The position numbers and the translations under genes were made by a program. From Paludibacterium yongneupense DSM 18731 (GTDB taxonomy: Bacteria > Pseudomonadota > Gammaproteobacteria > Burkholderiales > Chromobacteriaceae): a stretch of 64,000 nucleotides of DNA. The number at the start of each line of letters is the position of its first letter. The first letter of the stretch is position 1. Shown here piece after piece: positions 26,303-38,500 of the stretch. The notes under the pieces were generated by a model that searched no databases, was not told the origin of the DNA, and saw only the letters and a program-made list of their open reading frames with translations. Location of the stretch: NCBI RefSeq assembly GCF_000422925.1, contig NZ_AUGZ01000010.1:124001-188000 (forward strand), given 5' to 3'.

Positions 26303-26336
26303 AAAAAACCGCCCGGCCAAATCGCGTGGCGGGCGG
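26303..26336 (-). terminator. intrinsic terminator after pcm-rhodanese pair
   Basis: On the minus strand a CCGCCC.../...GGGCGG stem is followed by six T (A-run 26303-26308). It lies 20 bp past the rhodanese stop codon. Confidence 0.8.
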
Positions 26337-26356
26337 CGGCATTGTTTCTGGAGGCG

Positions 26357-26683
26357 TCAGTACCTGGCCAGTGAAGGATCGACCTGCACGGCCCAATCTT
26401 CCATTCCACCGCGCAGGCTGAGTACCCGTTCGAATCCGTTGTTCCGCAGAAACAGGCCGACTTGATAGCTGCGCACGCCGTGGTGGCAGATCAGAACGAG
26501 TGTCTTGTCGTCCGGTAACTCACTCAGATGCAGGGGAATCCTGTTCATCGGGATGAGGCGTGCGCCCTCGATGTGAACCCGATCCCATTCCCACTGTTCT
26601 CGTACATCGACCAGCAGGCACGCGTCGGCATCGGGACCGGCCAGACGGTCGGCGAGTTCGATGGCACTGATTTCTTCCAGCAT
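26357..26683 (-). CDS. rhodanese-like sulfurtransferase
   Basis: A 108-aa single rhodanese domain. The active-site loop is CHHGVRS with the catalytic cysteine near residue 66, and LVDVREQWEW and LRGGMEDW are standard. Such GlpE-like proteins transfer sulfane sulfur. Its ATG overlaps the stop codon of the upstream methyltransferase gene (ATGA), so the two are translationally coupled. Confidence 0.92.
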   Translation of the reverse strand: MLEEISAIELADRLAGPDADACLLVDVREQWEWDRVHIEGARLIPMNRIPLHLSELPDDKTLVLICHHGVRSYQVGLFLRNNGFERVLSLRGGMEDWAVQVDPSLARY

Positions 26684-27336
26684 CAGAAACGGAAACGCTC
26701 GGGTTCGTTGTAACCGGAGAGTCGTGCAACACAGGTTTCGAACAGGGTAGTCTGATGATAAGCGGTTTCACTATCGCGTTCGATCAACAAAGCCGACATG
26801 ACCGGCAAATCGCCTATGACGGCGACCATGCGTCCGCCGATGGCCAGTTGCTGCTTGAGCGCCTCTGGGATCCGAGGCAAAGAACCCCCGACGAAAATCG
26901 CATCGAAGGGCGAAGCCTCGGGGGCCCCTTCCACGCCGTTGCCGCCCAGTAGCGTCACGTTGCGGATATCGGCCTGCTTGAGATGGCGCGCGGCTTTTTC
27001 CAGCATCGCGGGATCCATTTCGATACTGTGCACATGCCCGGCCAGTTTCGCCAGCAGCGCCGTCACATAGCCGCTGCCGGTTCCGATTTCGAGAACCTTG
27101 TCGTCGGGCTTCAGCATCAGGTCTTGCACCAGACGGGCTTCCTGCTTGGGCTGCAGCATGACGCCTCCGTTGGAGAGCGGCAGCTCCGTATCCACGAACG
27201 CGAGAGCGCGTTTGTCCGGCTCAACGAAATCTTCGCGTTTCACGTGAAACAGCAGATCCAGGACTTTGGCGTCCAGGACATCCCACGGGCGGATCTGCTG
27301 TTCAATCATATTGAATCGGGCGTTCTCAAAGTCCAT
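26683..27336 (-). CDS. protein-L-isoaspartate O-methyltransferase family
   Basis: A 217-aa PCMT-family methyltransferase. The SAM motif EIGTGSGYVTALLA, PKQEARLVQDLM and the N-terminal MDFENARFNMIEQQIRPW identify the family, which repairs isoaspartyl residues; the betaproteobacterial members with this N-terminus are sometimes functionally unassigned. The start at 27336 has GGAG 8 nt upstream. The coding sequence contains a parS-like palindrome at 27236-27251, encoding FHVKRE. Confidence 0.9.
   Translation of the reverse strand: MDFENARFNMIEQQIRPWDVLDAKVLDLLFHVKREDFVEPDKRALAFVDTELPLSNGGVMLQPKQEARLVQDLMLKPDDKVLEIGTGSGYVTALLAKLAGHVHSIEMDPAMLEKAARHLKQADIRNVTLLGGNGVEGAPEASPFDAIFVGGSLPRIPEALKQQLAIGGRMVAVIGDLPVMSALLIERDSETAYHQTTLFETCVARLSGYNEPERFRF
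27236..27251. other. parS-like site 2, within the PCMT gene
   Basis: CGTTTCACGTGAAACA matches the parS consensus TGTTTCACGTGAAACA at 15 of 16 positions, with the full 14-bp core. It lies inside coding sequence. Confidence 0.75.
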
Positions 27337-27611
27337 CACTACACTCCGCAAGGCTGAATGAGGATAACGAGCGATACCGGTCAGCCGGGCTCCAGACACA
27401 TGCTTGCGGCCGTCGTTTCGCTGTCCACGTTACCTGCGCACGATCGGTCGGGGTGGGATCACAGAATTACCCTGACACCATGCGACATGGAATATCACTA
27501 TGGATGATACAGGGATCGCTTGCACTTCCCAAGGGCATGCCGCTTCGATAACGGCAGCGGACTCCGGATTCGCTTGCGATTCCTTCCGCTTTGACTTACC
27601 TTCTGTGCATC

Positions 27612-29682
<2,071 letters not shown>

Positions 29683-29719
29683 TCGGTGCGCCGACGGGTG
29701 CGGCGAATGATGTACCATT

Positions 29720-29762
29720 GAAACGCTGGTGTGCACGGGTGTGCGCGGCAGCGTTTCTTTTT
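29720..29762 (+). terminator. intrinsic terminator after thiC
   Basis: Stem GAAACGCTG/CAGCGTTTC (29720-29728, 29749-29757) with a 20-nt GC-rich loop and a following T-rich run. It is only 14 nt ahead of the GST start codon. Confidence 0.75.
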
Positions 29763-29775
29763 GGAGAAAGTAACA

Positions 29776-30390
29776 ATGAAATTGTTCTATTCCGCGGGTT
29801 CGTGCTCATTGTCTCCACATATAGCCCTGGCCGAATCAGGACTCGCTTTCGAACTCGAGGCCGTGAACCTGCGCGTGAGTCCGCATACCACGGCCAGTGG
29901 CGTCGAGTATGCGTCGGTCAATCCCAAAGGCTATGTTCCCGCCCTGCTGCTCGATAGCGGGGACGTGCTGAGCGAAGGCGTGGCCATCGTGCAATACATT
30001 GCCGATCAGGTTCCGGACAAACATCTGGCACCGGCCAACGGCACGTTCGAACGCTATCGTTTGCAGGAATGGCTGAATTTCATTGCAACCGAGATCCATA
30101 AGGGATTTGGTCCGCTGTGGAATCCGGCGACGCCGGAAGCGCTGCGCGCCGCGGCGCTAAAGCGGCTTGAGTCGCGTTTCGACGTACTGCAGTCGACGCT
30201 GTCCGCCAGCAATTACCTGCTAGGCGGGTTCAGCGTGGCCGACGGCTATCTGTTCACCTGTCTGAACTGGACGTCGTTTCACAACGTTTCGCTGGACAGA
30301 TGGCCTGCGCTGCAGGCTTTCATGACCCGCGTCGGGGCGCGTCCTGCGGTACAGGCTGCGATGAAGGCTGAAGGTCTGTTCGGCGATTGA
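29776..30390 (+). CDS. glutathione S-transferase, beta-class-like
   Basis: A 204-aa cytosolic GST. The N-terminal KLFYSAGSCSLSPHIAL contains the beta-class catalytic cysteine (residue 10); NPKGYVPAL and the cis-proline/SEGVAIVQYIAD segment bind glutathione, and the C-terminal helical domain includes VADGYLFTCLNW. Likely detoxification of electrophiles. The ATG at 29776 has GGAG in front; the longer frame from 29731 passes through the thiC terminator and is rejected. Confidence 0.93.
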   Translation: MKLFYSAGSCSLSPHIALAESGLAFELEAVNLRVSPHTTASGVEYASVNPKGYVPALLLDSGDVLSEGVAIVQYIADQVPDKHLAPANGTFERYRLQEWLNFIATEIHKGFGPLWNPATPEALRAAALKRLESRFDVLQSTLSASNYLLGGFSVADGYLFTCLNWTSFHNVSLDRWPALQAFMTRVGARPAVQAAMKAEGLFGD

Positions 30391-30427
30391 TGGCGTGCGC
30401 CGGCCGCCGGCGCGGGGAGGGAGACGC

Positions 30428-30775
30428 ATGGCGCAATATATCGATGTCGACAAGCTGGTGACGGCCTTGCAAGACTTCGCCGACGAGCGCGGCTGGCAGC
30501 CGTTCCATACGCCTCGCAATCTGATGCTCGCCTTGACTGGCGAAGTGGGCGAACTGGCCGAGATTTTTCAATGGCTGACCGATGACAAGGCGGCGCGCTT
30601 GATGGACGATCCTGCCGTCTACGAGCATCTGCACGAAGAACTGGCCGATGTGCTGCTGTATCTGGTGCGGCTGGCCAGCGTGCTGGGTGTGGATCTCGAT
30701 GATGCCGTGGCCGACAAATTGCAGAAAAATGCCGTGAAATACCCGGCAACGGTTACTGGATTGGTGAAGCGATGA
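30428..30775 (+). CDS. MazG-like nucleotide pyrophosphohydrolase
   Basis: A 115-aa single MazG-like (RS21-C6/dCTPase-type) all-helical NTP pyrophosphohydrolase. Metal-binding acidic pairs EVGELAEIFQW and EELADVLLYLV are conserved, as is the KYP motif near the C-terminus. It probably hydrolyses non-canonical dNTPs such as modified dCTP to monophosphate. Start at 30428 with GGGGAGGG upstream. It overlaps the sirtuin gene by ATGA. Confidence 0.9.
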   Translation: MAQYIDVDKLVTALQDFADERGWQPFHTPRNLMLALTGEVGELAEIFQWLTDDKAARLMDDPAVYEHLHEELADVLLYLVRLASVLGVDLDDAVADKLQKNAVKYPATVTGLVKR

Positions 30776-31530
30776 CTGGTAATTCGGAATTGGACGCGCT
30801 GGCGACACGGCTGCGCGGGGCGAAGCATATCGCCGTGTTGAGCGGGGCCGGTATGAGTACGGAGTCGGGTATTCCCGATTTTCGTTCGGCCAACGGCTTG
30901 TGGGCGCGCGATATGAGCTTGCCCGAGGTCGTATCCATTGCTTATTTCAGGCGCAATCCGGTCGCGTTCTGGCAGGCATTCAAGGATATTTTCAGGATCA
31001 AGCTGGCCGGCGGCTATCAGCCCAACGCCGGCCACCGCTTTCTGGCCTGGCTCGAACAGGCCGGACATCGGGTATCGGTGCTGACCCAGAATATCGATGG
31101 CTTGCACGCGCGTGCCGGAAGTCGCGAAGTCATCGAGTTGCACGGCAGTCTGCTGTCCGCGCACTGCCTGGCTTGTGGCGGCAGCCTTGGTTTTGAGGCA
31201 ATCGTTGAGCAGGATGTGCCGGTGTGTCCGGACTGTGCGGCCGTGGTGAAACCGGATGTGGTGCTCTATGGCGAAGCGGTGCCGGCGATCGAGGAGGCAT
31301 TCGGTCTCGCATTGTCGGCGGACATACTGCTGGTGCTTGGATCGTCGCTGGAAGTCGGGCCGGTCAACCTGATCCCGCTGGAGTGCGCGCGGGCCGGCAT
31401 CCCGGTTGCGATCATCAACCTGAGTGCAACCGGCTTTGATGCGCTGTTCGACATCGTGATCCGGGATGGCATAGGCTCCAGCTGCCAGCGCTTGCAGGCC
31501 TTGCTCGAGGACCCTGCCTCCGCTTGCTAA
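30772..31530 (+). CDS. NAD-dependent protein deacylase, sirtuin
   Basis: A 252-aa Sir2 family enzyme removing acyl groups from protein lysines with NAD. It has [27 protein letters not shown], the catalytic ELHGS histidine, and a zinc module with two Cys pairs (CLACGG, CPDCAA). The GIPDFRS and [11 protein letters not shown] patterns are like bacterial CobB class III sirtuins. Translationally coupled to the upstream MazG-like gene. It overlaps the HD-GYP gene tail-to-tail by 4 bp. Confidence 0.95.
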   Translation: MTGNSELDALATRLRGAKHIAVLSGAGMSTESGIPDFRSANGLWARDMSLPEVVSIAYFRRNPVAFWQAFKDIFRIKLAGGYQPNAGHRFLAWLEQAGHRVSVLTQNIDGLHARAGSREVIELHGSLLSAHCLACGGSLGFEAIVEQDVPVCPDCAAVVKPDVVLYGEAVPAIEEAFGLALSADILLVLGSSLEVGPVNLIPLECARAGIPVAIINLSATGFDALFDIVIRDGIGSSCQRLQALLEDPASAC

Positions 31531-32741
31531 AGATAGCGCAGCGGGTCGAGTTTCCACTTTTCCGGTGATTCATGCCGCAGTATGCGGTCGCCCCCGCCGA
31601 AGCCGAGGCCGCGCGACAGGTCGACCAGCTCCGGCATGATAGGGCTGTTGCTATTGCAGCTGAAGAAGACTTTTACCAGCGGCGCGATCAGGTTTTTCTC
31701 GTTCTGCTCGACCACGACTCCCAGTCGGCCGCTTTCCAGACGCACCAATGTTCCGACCGGATAGATGCCGGTCGTACGCATGAAGGCTTGTACCAGCTCC
31801 GGGTTGAAATGGAATTTCGACCACTCGTATATTTTGCGCAAGGCATCCGTCGGGGGCATGCCCTTGTGGTAGCAGCGCTCGGACGTGAGCGCGTCGTAGA
31901 CGTCGACGATGGCCGCCATCTGACCGAGCTGGGAAATGGCCTCGCCTCTGAGGCCTTCCGGGTAGCCGCTGCCGTCGTGGCGTTCGTGATGTTGCGCTGC
32001 AACCTGAATCGAGGTTTCGGTGATGCCTGCAGTCGCGTGCAAGATGCGTTTGCTTTCGACGACATGACACTTGATCTGCTCGAATTCGTTCTCGGTCAGC
32101 CGCCCCGGCTTGTTGAGAATGGCATCCGGAACTTTCATCTTGCCGATATCGTGGAGCATGCCGCCGATGCCGGCTTGCTGAATCTGCTCGCGGCTCATGC
32201 CCAGCGAATGACAGAAACTGACCATCAGCGCGCCGACGCTGACCGAGTGGAGAAAGGTGTAATCATCCTTGTTCTTGATGCGGCACAGCGACAGCAGGGC
32301 GCCGTTATTGCGCAGAATGGAGTTGGTGATGCGCTCGACCGATGGATTGATTTTTTCCAGTTCCACCTGCTTGCCGAGCCTTACATCCTGCAGCATTTCG
32401 TGAATGATCTTATGCGCTTCGCGGTGAATACTGCGCGCCTGCCCGAGTTCTACATGCGCTTCGACGCGGGCGGGGGGCGCACTATGATGTTGCGCCATGT
32501 CCAGGATTTCGCTTTCGAGCTGGGACTTGACCTCGTTCAGGGTCGGAGCGTTGACCATGTCCAGACCCTTGCTGGTATCGATATAGACCTCATGGATGCC
32601 TGCATCGGCGATTTTCCGGATCTCTTCATCGTGCTTAAGAAGAAAACGGTTACGCAGGAATGGATGTGACATCCAGTCGCAGTTGAGGTCGTGGACGAAC
32701 ATGCCGACCTTGAGTTCATCGATATCGATCCGCTTGATCAT
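31527..32741 (-). CDS. HD-GYP domain c-di-GMP phosphodiesterase
   Basis: A 404-aa cytoplasmic protein with an N-terminal DUF3391 domain (residues ~1-130) and a C-terminal HD-GYP domain. The HD pair is in [12 protein letters not shown], and the second site reads [14 protein letters not shown], a bona fide GYP motif. Such proteins hydrolyse cyclic di-GMP and affect motility and biofilm. It has no receiver domain and no obvious partner next door; its promoter region is divergent from pyrB. Confidence 0.94.
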   Translation of the reverse strand: MIKRIDIDELKVGMFVHDLNCDWMSHPFLRNRFLLKHDEEIRKIADAGIHEVYIDTSKGLDMVNAPTLNEVKSQLESEILDMAQHHSAPPARVEAHVELGQARSIHREAHKIIHEMLQDVRLGKQVELEKINPSVERITNSILRNNGALLSLCRIKNKDDYTFLHSVSVGALMVSFCHSLGMSREQIQQAGIGGMLHDIGKMKVPDAILNKPGRLTENEFEQIKCHVVESKRILHATAGITETSIQVAAQHHERHDGSGYPEGLRGEAISQLGQMAAIVDVYDALTSERCYHKGMPPTDALRKIYEWSKFHFNPELVQAFMRTTGIYPVGTLVRLESGRLGVVVEQNEKNLIAPLVKVFFSCNSNSPIMPELVDLSRGLGFGGGDRILRHESPEKWKLDPLRYL

Positions 32742-32819
32742 TGTTGTGAGATTTCTATATTCCCCAATGATTTAATCATAGCTGCCCGGCCGACTAACTT
32801 GAAATAGGGTGTCGGGTTC

Positions 32820-32848
32820 TTAACAACAGGGCATTTGTACGCTATAAT
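32820..32848 (+). promoter_or_regulatory. sigma-70 promoter of pyrBI
   Basis: TTAACA (32820-32825), a 17-bp spacer, and a perfect TATAAT (32843-32848). Transcription would start near 32855, 20 nt before the leader peptide start codon. Confidence 0.8.
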
Positions 32849-32874
32849 CTGAAAGTTTAGTTTGGAAAGCCGCC

Positions 32875-33015
32875 ATGTCGCATCCCGCCCTCGTCTTTGC
32901 CTGCAGCTGCGTCGTTCGCGACGGTGGCGCCCGGCGTGGGCTGCTTCCCGAACCCTGTTCCGTTTGCAAAAAAAAGCTCCTGATAAAGTCAGGAGCTTTT
33001 TTTTTAGCCGCATGA
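32875..33015 (+). CDS. pyrL-like leader peptide of the pyrBI operon
   Basis: A 46-codon ORF starts 27 bp after the -10 box, with GGAAAG in front. It encodes four cysteines (CSC, CSVC), a KKK run and a C-terminal GAFFLAA whose codons are the terminator itself. It ends just past the terminator and 17 bp before pyrB, as in enterobacterial pyrBI attenuation, where ribosome/RNA-polymerase coupling senses UTP. I infer the same logic. E. coli PyrL also ends in a RGAFF segment for the same reason. Confidence 0.7.
   Translation: MSHPALVFACSCVVRDGGARRGLLPEPCSVCKKKLLIKSGAFFLAA
32975..33005 (+). terminator. attenuator terminator of pyrBI
   Basis: A 9-bp stem, AGCTCCTGA/TCAGGAGCT (32975-32983, 32989-32997), with a TAAAG loop and nine T. 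It lies inside the leader ORF and ahead of pyrB, so it must be conditionally read through. Confidence 0.9.
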
Positions 33016-33032
33016 AGAAAGGAGCAACGTTC

Positions 33033-33953
33033 ATGCCCAATCCCCTGTACCGCAAGCACATCATTTCCATTCCGGACTTCAGTCGTGCCGAGCTGGAGCT
33101 GGTGGTTGCCACCGCGGCCAGACTGAAAGCCGCACCGCGCGACGACTTGCTGCAAGGTCGCCTGGTGGCCAGCTGTTTCTTCGAGCCTTCGACTCGAACC
33201 CGTCTGTCTTTCGAGACGGCGGTGCAAAGGCTGGGCGGCCGCGTCATCGGGTTTGCCGATGGTGGCAATACGTCGGCCAAGAAGGGGGAAACCCTCGCCG
33301 ACACCGTACGCATCATTTCTTCCTATACCGACGCCATGGTGATGCGTCACCCGAAAGAAGGGGCCGCGCGCCTGGCCAGTGAATTCTCGGCCGTCCCCAT
33401 CATCAATGGGGGGGACGGTTCCAACCAGCACCCGACCCAGACCCTGCTCGATCTGTTCAGCATCGTGGAAACTCAGGGCACGATGGAGAATCTGAGCATC
33501 GCTTTTGTCGGTGATCTGAAATATGGCCGCACCGTGCATTCGCTGACGCAAGCGCTTTCTTTGTTCAACTGCCGTTTTTTCTTTGTTTCGCCCGAGGCGC
33601 TGGCGATGCCGGAGTATCTGTGCCAGGAACTGGACGAGAAGGGTATCAACTACACTTTTTCGAACAGTCTCGAGGACGTGATTCCGGAAGTCGATATCCT
33701 TTATATGACACGCGTGCAACGTGAACGTTTTGACGAAGCCGAATTCAAGAAAATCCAGGGCAAGTTTGTATTGCGTGCGGAGATGCTGGCTCAAGCGCGG
33801 CCGAATATGAAAATTCTGCATCCTCTGCCGCGCGTGGACGAGATCGAGACCGCTGTGGACGCGACGCCCTACGCCTACTATTTCGAACAGGCCAGGAACG
33901 GTGTTTTCGCACGCCAGGCCCTGTTGGCACTGGTGTTGAACGAAACCGTCTGA
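33033..33953 (+). CDS. pyrB: aspartate carbamoyltransferase catalytic subunit
   Basis: A 306-aa ATCase catalytic chain, first committed step of pyrimidine synthesis. The carbamoyl-phosphate site [30 protein letters not shown] (in part), [10 protein letters not shown] and HPLPRVDEI are standard. ATG 33033 has AAGGAG 8 nt upstream. With pyrI it should form the c6r6 allosteric holoenzyme regulated by CTP/ATP, and its transcription is attenuator-controlled. Confidence 0.98.
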   Translation: MPNPLYRKHIISIPDFSRAELELVVATAARLKAAPRDDLLQGRLVASCFFEPSTRTRLSFETAVQRLGGRVIGFADGGNTSAKKGETLADTVRIISSYTDAMVMRHPKEGAARLASEFSAVPIINGGDGSNQHPTQTLLDLFSIVETQGTMENLSIAFVGDLKYGRTVHSLTQALSLFNCRFFFVSPEALAMPEYLCQELDEKGINYTFSNSLEDVIPEVDILYMTRVQRERFDEAEFKKIQGKFVLRAEMLAQARPNMKILHPLPRVDEIETAVDATPYAYYFEQARNGVFARQALLALVLNETV

Positions 33954-33975
33954 GCGCACAGGAAAGGAATCCGTC

Positions 33976-34434
33976 ATGCAATATACGCGTACTGTCGAGG
34001 CTCTCAAGCAAGGCACCGTGATCGATCATATTCCTGCTGGTCAGGGGTTGACCATTCTGCGTCTGTTCCGTCTGGCGGACAGCGGCGAGCGCGTCACGGT
34101 GGGGCTCAACCTGTCGTCGCGGCATATGGGTAGCAAAGACATTATCAAGGTCGAGAATATCGCGCTGAGCGAAGAGCAGGCCAACGAACTCGCATTGTTC
34201 GCGCCGCGAGCAACGGTCAATGTCATCGAAAATTTCGAGGTGGTCAAGAAACACCCGCTGACTCTGCCGGAAGCGATTGAAGGTATCTTTGCCTGCCCTA
34301 ACTCAAACTGCATATCACATACTGAGTCAGTAAACAGCTATTTCTATGTAAAACCGTCGCACAATGATACGAAAATGAAATGCAAGTATTGCGAAAAAGT
34401 GTTCAGCAAGGATATCGTTGCAGAAGTGCGTTAA
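33976..34434 (+). CDS. pyrI: aspartate carbamoyltransferase regulatory subunit
   Basis: A 152-aa PyrI. The nucleotide-binding N-terminal domain (VIDHIPAG, LRLFRL, GLNLSS) and the C-terminal zinc site with four cysteines in CPNSNC and CKYC are intact, allowing binding to PyrB and allosteric control. The gene begins 22 bp after pyrB with AGGAAAGGA upstream and is followed by a terminator. Confidence 0.98.
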   Translation: MQYTRTVEALKQGTVIDHIPAGQGLTILRLFRLADSGERVTVGLNLSSRHMGSKDIIKVENIALSEEQANELALFAPRATVNVIENFEVVKKHPLTLPEAIEGIFACPNSNCISHTESVNSYFYVKPSHNDTKMKCKYCEKVFSKDIVAEVR

Positions 34435-34494
34435 GTCGTACAAGGGTGAAATAGAAAGCCAAGAAACGCTGCCTGACAGCGTTCGAAAAAGGGA

Positions 34495-34521
34495 AACGTC
34501 GCGGCATGCCGCGGCGTTTTT
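34495..34521 (+). terminator. intrinsic terminator after pyrI
   Basis: Palindrome CGCGGCATGCCGCG (34500-34513) extended by ACG/CGT, then five T. A smaller stem, AACGCTG/CAGCGTT, precedes it. Confidence 0.75.
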
Positions 34522-34554
34522 CCATTCAATCGTTCGATAACGCAAGCGGTGCGC

Positions 34555-35415
34555 TCAGACCGATGTTTTGGTCGATGCCTTGACGCTATTCTGGCGAGGC
34601 TTGCGGCTGCGCGTTGCTTTGGGTTTGGCTGCGGTGGGGGCGGTAGGCGGTTGCGTTTCTTCAAGTGGCGCTGCTTCGGTCTGCAAGCGGATTTCGCTAT
34701 GCAGCTTCGCGCCGATACGCGACTGTTGTACGGCGAGAAAATCGAGATGTTTCACCATCTGACTGAGGCGAGAATGTCCGTAATTGCGCGGGTCGAATGA
34801 AGGGTCATTCTTGGCAATATACGATCCGACCGCCGACAGTTCGGCCCAGCCGCTTTCACGAGCGACGGCCTCGATGGCCGAGGTGAACATGTCCTGCAAG
34901 GGATGACGCGGCACGGCGGCAGGCGTTTTTTTGCCGCGCCGTTGCTTGCCGACGGGGACTTCTTCGTGCACGGGTTTTTCCGGACGTAAAATTTCCGTGA
35001 ACAGAAATTTGTCACAGGCGGCGATAAATGGACGTGGTGTTTTGGATTGTTCCCCGAAGCCGATCACCGTCAAGCCCCCTTCGCGCAGCCGGGTGGCCAG
35101 TCTGGTGAAATCGCTGTCCGACGACACCAGGCAGAAGCCATCGAATTTCCCGGTATACAGCAGATCCATGGCATCGATGATCAGAGCCGAGTCGGTCGAA
35201 TTCTTACCGGTGGTATAGGCAAATTGCTGGATCGGGTGGATGGCATGCAGATGCAGAACCTCTTTCCAGCCTTTTAATTGCGTTGTGGTCCAGTCGCCGT
35301 AGGCGCGTTTGACCACTGCCGTGCCATATTTTGCGACTTCGGCCAGCAGTTGCGCCACGAGAGACGACTGTGCGTTATCGGCGTCGATCAGGACTGCCAG
35401 CTTGCTGTTTTCCAT
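34555..35415 (-). CDS. NYN-domain RNase-like protein with OST-HTH/LOTUS domain
   Basis: A 286-aa protein. Residues ~1-150 form a NYN (LabA/DUF88, PIN-like) domain with acidic sites AVLIDADN, TDSALIIDAMDLL and SSDSDF; residues ~170-240 match an OST-HTH/LOTUS domain (VGSYIAKNDPSFDPRNYGHSRL in part). The tail is Lys/Arg/Pro-rich. NYN domains cleave RNA and LOTUS domains bind RNA, so it is a likely RNA-processing factor of unknown target. It is convergent with pyrBI. Confidence 0.88.
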   Translation of the reverse strand: MENSKLAVLIDADNAQSSLVAQLLAEVAKYGTAVVKRAYGDWTTTQLKGWKEVLHLHAIHPIQQFAYTTGKNSTDSALIIDAMDLLYTGKFDGFCLVSSDSDFTRLATRLREGGLTVIGFGEQSKTPRPFIAACDKFLFTEILRPEKPVHEEVPVGKQRRGKKTPAAVPRHPLQDMFTSAIEAVARESGWAELSAVGSYIAKNDPSFDPRNYGHSRLSQMVKHLDFLAVQQSRIGAKLHSEIRLQTEAAPLEETQPPTAPTAAKPKATRSRKPRQNSVKASTKTSV

Positions 35416-35512
35416 ATTCCCGACCCTTTACGCATGAGCGTGTAATGTTTCGTCAAGGTGTCATCATAATCTCTTGTGCCTGCCGTCGTTACATTTTAGA
35501 GGCCGCCGCATT

Positions 35513-38500
35513 TCAGGCCGCGCTGCGCCCCGGATTGCGGGTGCGATAGCGTTCGAGCAACTCGCGCTGCTGTTGTTCAATGCGGCGGGAATGAGCTGCC
35601 TTGATATGGCCGAAGCCGCGTATCGAGGCGCCAAGCTGCACGATTTCACAGGCCAATGGCAGCGTGTCGCGGTTGAGCCCGCTTAACAGGCATTCCAGTT
35701 GCGACTCGAAATCGAGGATCAGTTTTCGCTCCAGGCGACGGTCCGCTTGCCATGCGAAAGGATCGAAGCGGGTAGAGCGCAGAAAGCGCAGACTTGCCAA
35801 TACCTTCAGGAAGGGGCGTATCCAGGGGCCGCACCGAATTTTTCCGCGGTGGAAGCGGCTCAGCCAACCGGGACTCAGCCAGATATACATGCGGACAGGC
35901 CCTTCGAAATTCTCCGCCATTTCACGTTCGAATTCGCCGTCGCTATACAGCCGCGCGACCTCGTACTCGTCCTTGTAGGCCAGGCGTTGATAGTAGACTT
36001 TTGCCACTGTCCGCGTGAGAAGGGTGGAGCCGGTCTGAAGCGCTTTCTCGGCCGTGCGGACGCGTTCCACCACGGCGCGGTAGCGTTGAGCGAGGGCCGT
36101 GTCCTGGTAACGGGTCAACCACTGCATGCGCTGTTGCATCAGCGCCTCGGGTGTTTCACGTGGAACAAAGTGCAATACCGAGCCGGACAGGCGTTCGGCC
36201 ATCAGGACATCGTGGCCGGCCACTCGACCCCACAGGAAGGCGCGCCGGTTGAATTCGACCGCTGCGCCGTTGAGCCGGATGGCCTCAAGTAGCGCATTTT
36301 CCGAAAGGGGCAGCAGGCCGCGTTGCCATGCGAAACCGAGCATGAACATATTGCTGGCGATCGCATCGCCGAGCAGGGTCACGGCCAGCCGGTTTGCATC
36401 GACTTCGGCACACCGGCCGGTGCCGACCGCCTCCGCGATCGAAGCCTTCATCCCTGCGCCGGGAAAGACCAGATCGGGGTTGCGCAGCAAGCTGCTGGTT
36501 GGGGCTTCGTTGCTGTTGATCACGGCGTGACTGAAACCGACCCGCAATTTGGCCAGCGTCTCTTCGGCCGCACCGACGGCCAGATCGCAGGCGATCAGCA
36601 GATTCGCGTCGCCGGCGGCGATACGAACTGCATGCAGCGGTGCGCCCGAGGGCGCTAGCCTGATATGAGACCATACCGAGCCCCCTTTCTGCGCGAGCCC
36701 GGCCATATCGAGCACGGTGACGTTGAGTCCGTCGAGGTGAGTAGCCATGCCCAGTACTTGCCCTATGGTCACCACGCCAGTTCCCCCTACGCCCGCGACC
36801 AGAATGCCGTACGGTTCCGCCAGCGTGGGGGGCAGCGGTGGCGGCGGCACGGCTGGAACGGGTCGCTCCGCCTTGTCGGGTCGGCGCAGCGAAGCGTTCG
36901 TGACCGTGACGAAGCTTGGGCAGAAACCTTCGGTGCAGGAAAAATCCTTGTTGCAACTGGATTGATCGATCTGGCGCTTGCGTCCGAGCGGCGTTTCTAC
37001 CGGCAGCAAGGCCAGGCAGCCCGAAACGTCCCCGCAGTCGCCGCAGCCCTCGCATACCCTCTGGTTGATGTATGCGCGCCGGTTCGGGTCGGGGGCCTCT
37101 CCGCGCTTGCGCTTGCGCCTCAAGTCCGCTGCGCAGCCTTGATCATGAATCAGGATGGTGGTGCCTTTTTCTTCGCGCAGTTCGCGTTGCAGACGGTCAA
37201 GCTCGCGCCGATGGTGGACTTCGACGCCGGGGGCGAGCAGGCGGGTGTCGCGGTATTTTTCCGGCTGGTCGCTGGTGATGACGATACGGCCGACGTTTTC
37301 GGCGTGCAGCTGTCGTGTCATCAGCGCTACGTCCAGGTCGCCATCCACGGCCTGCCCGCCCGTCATTGCCACGGCATTGTTGTACAGAATCTTGTAAGTG
37401 ATATTGACGCGGGCGGCGACGGCGGCGCGGATCGCCAGCAAACCCGAATGAAAATACGTACCGTCGCCGAGATTGGCGAAGACATGCGGTGTGCTGGTGA
37501 ACGGGGCCTGGCCAATCCATGGCACGCCCTCTCCACCCATCTGGGCAAAGGTCCTGGTTTGGCTATCAACCCACGTAGCCATATAGTGACAGCCAATGCC
37601 AGCCAGGGCGCGACTCCCCTCCGGCAGCCGCGTCGATCGATTGTGGGGGCAACCCGGGCAGTAGTGCGGAAGCCGTGCCAGCGCCTGGCGAGGGCGGGTG
37701 AGTTGGGATTCCTTGTCGCGGTAGAACTCGAGGCGATCATGCATCAAGCGACTGTCGAACACGGTCGCCAGCCGACTGGCGATTGCGCGCGCAATCATGG
37801 CGGGGGTCAATTCGCCGGCGGACGGCAGCAGCCAGTCCCCGTGCGGCAAGGCCCATTCCCCTTTTTCGGCGAACTTGCCGACGACGCGCGGCCGGACATC
37901 TTCACGCCAGTTGTAAAGCTGCTCCTTCAGCTGATATTCGATGATCTGCCGTTTTTCTTCGACCACCAGGATTTCTTCCAGGCCCGTGGCAAAGTCGCGC
38001 ACCCCTTCGGGCTCCAGTGGCCAGACCATCCCGACTTTGAAGATCCGCAAACCGATGTCGGAGGCGAGAGCCTCGTCGATGCCGAGGTCGTCGAGCGCCT
38101 GCATCACGTCGAGGAATGATTTGCCGGTCGTAATGATGCCGAGTCGGGCTGCAGGCGAGTCGAGCACGATGCGGTTGAGCCGGTTGGCGCGCGCGTAGGC
38201 CAGCGCGGCGTACAGGCGATGGTGCAACAGGCGTTTTTCCTGCTCCAGCGGCGGGTCGGGCCAGCGGATGTTCAGCCCGTCGGCAGGCAGCTCGCCGTTG
38301 TCGGGCAGGACGACCTGCACGCGGTCGCAGGCAATGTCGACCACGGCCGAGCTCTCTATGGTATCGGAGATCGCCTTCAGGGCGACCCAGCATCCCGAGA
38401 AGCGGCTCATGGCCCAGCCGTGCAAGCCGTAGTCGAGAACCTCCTGCACGCCGGAGGGGCTCAGCACCGGAATCATGGATGCGATAAGCAGGTGATCGGA

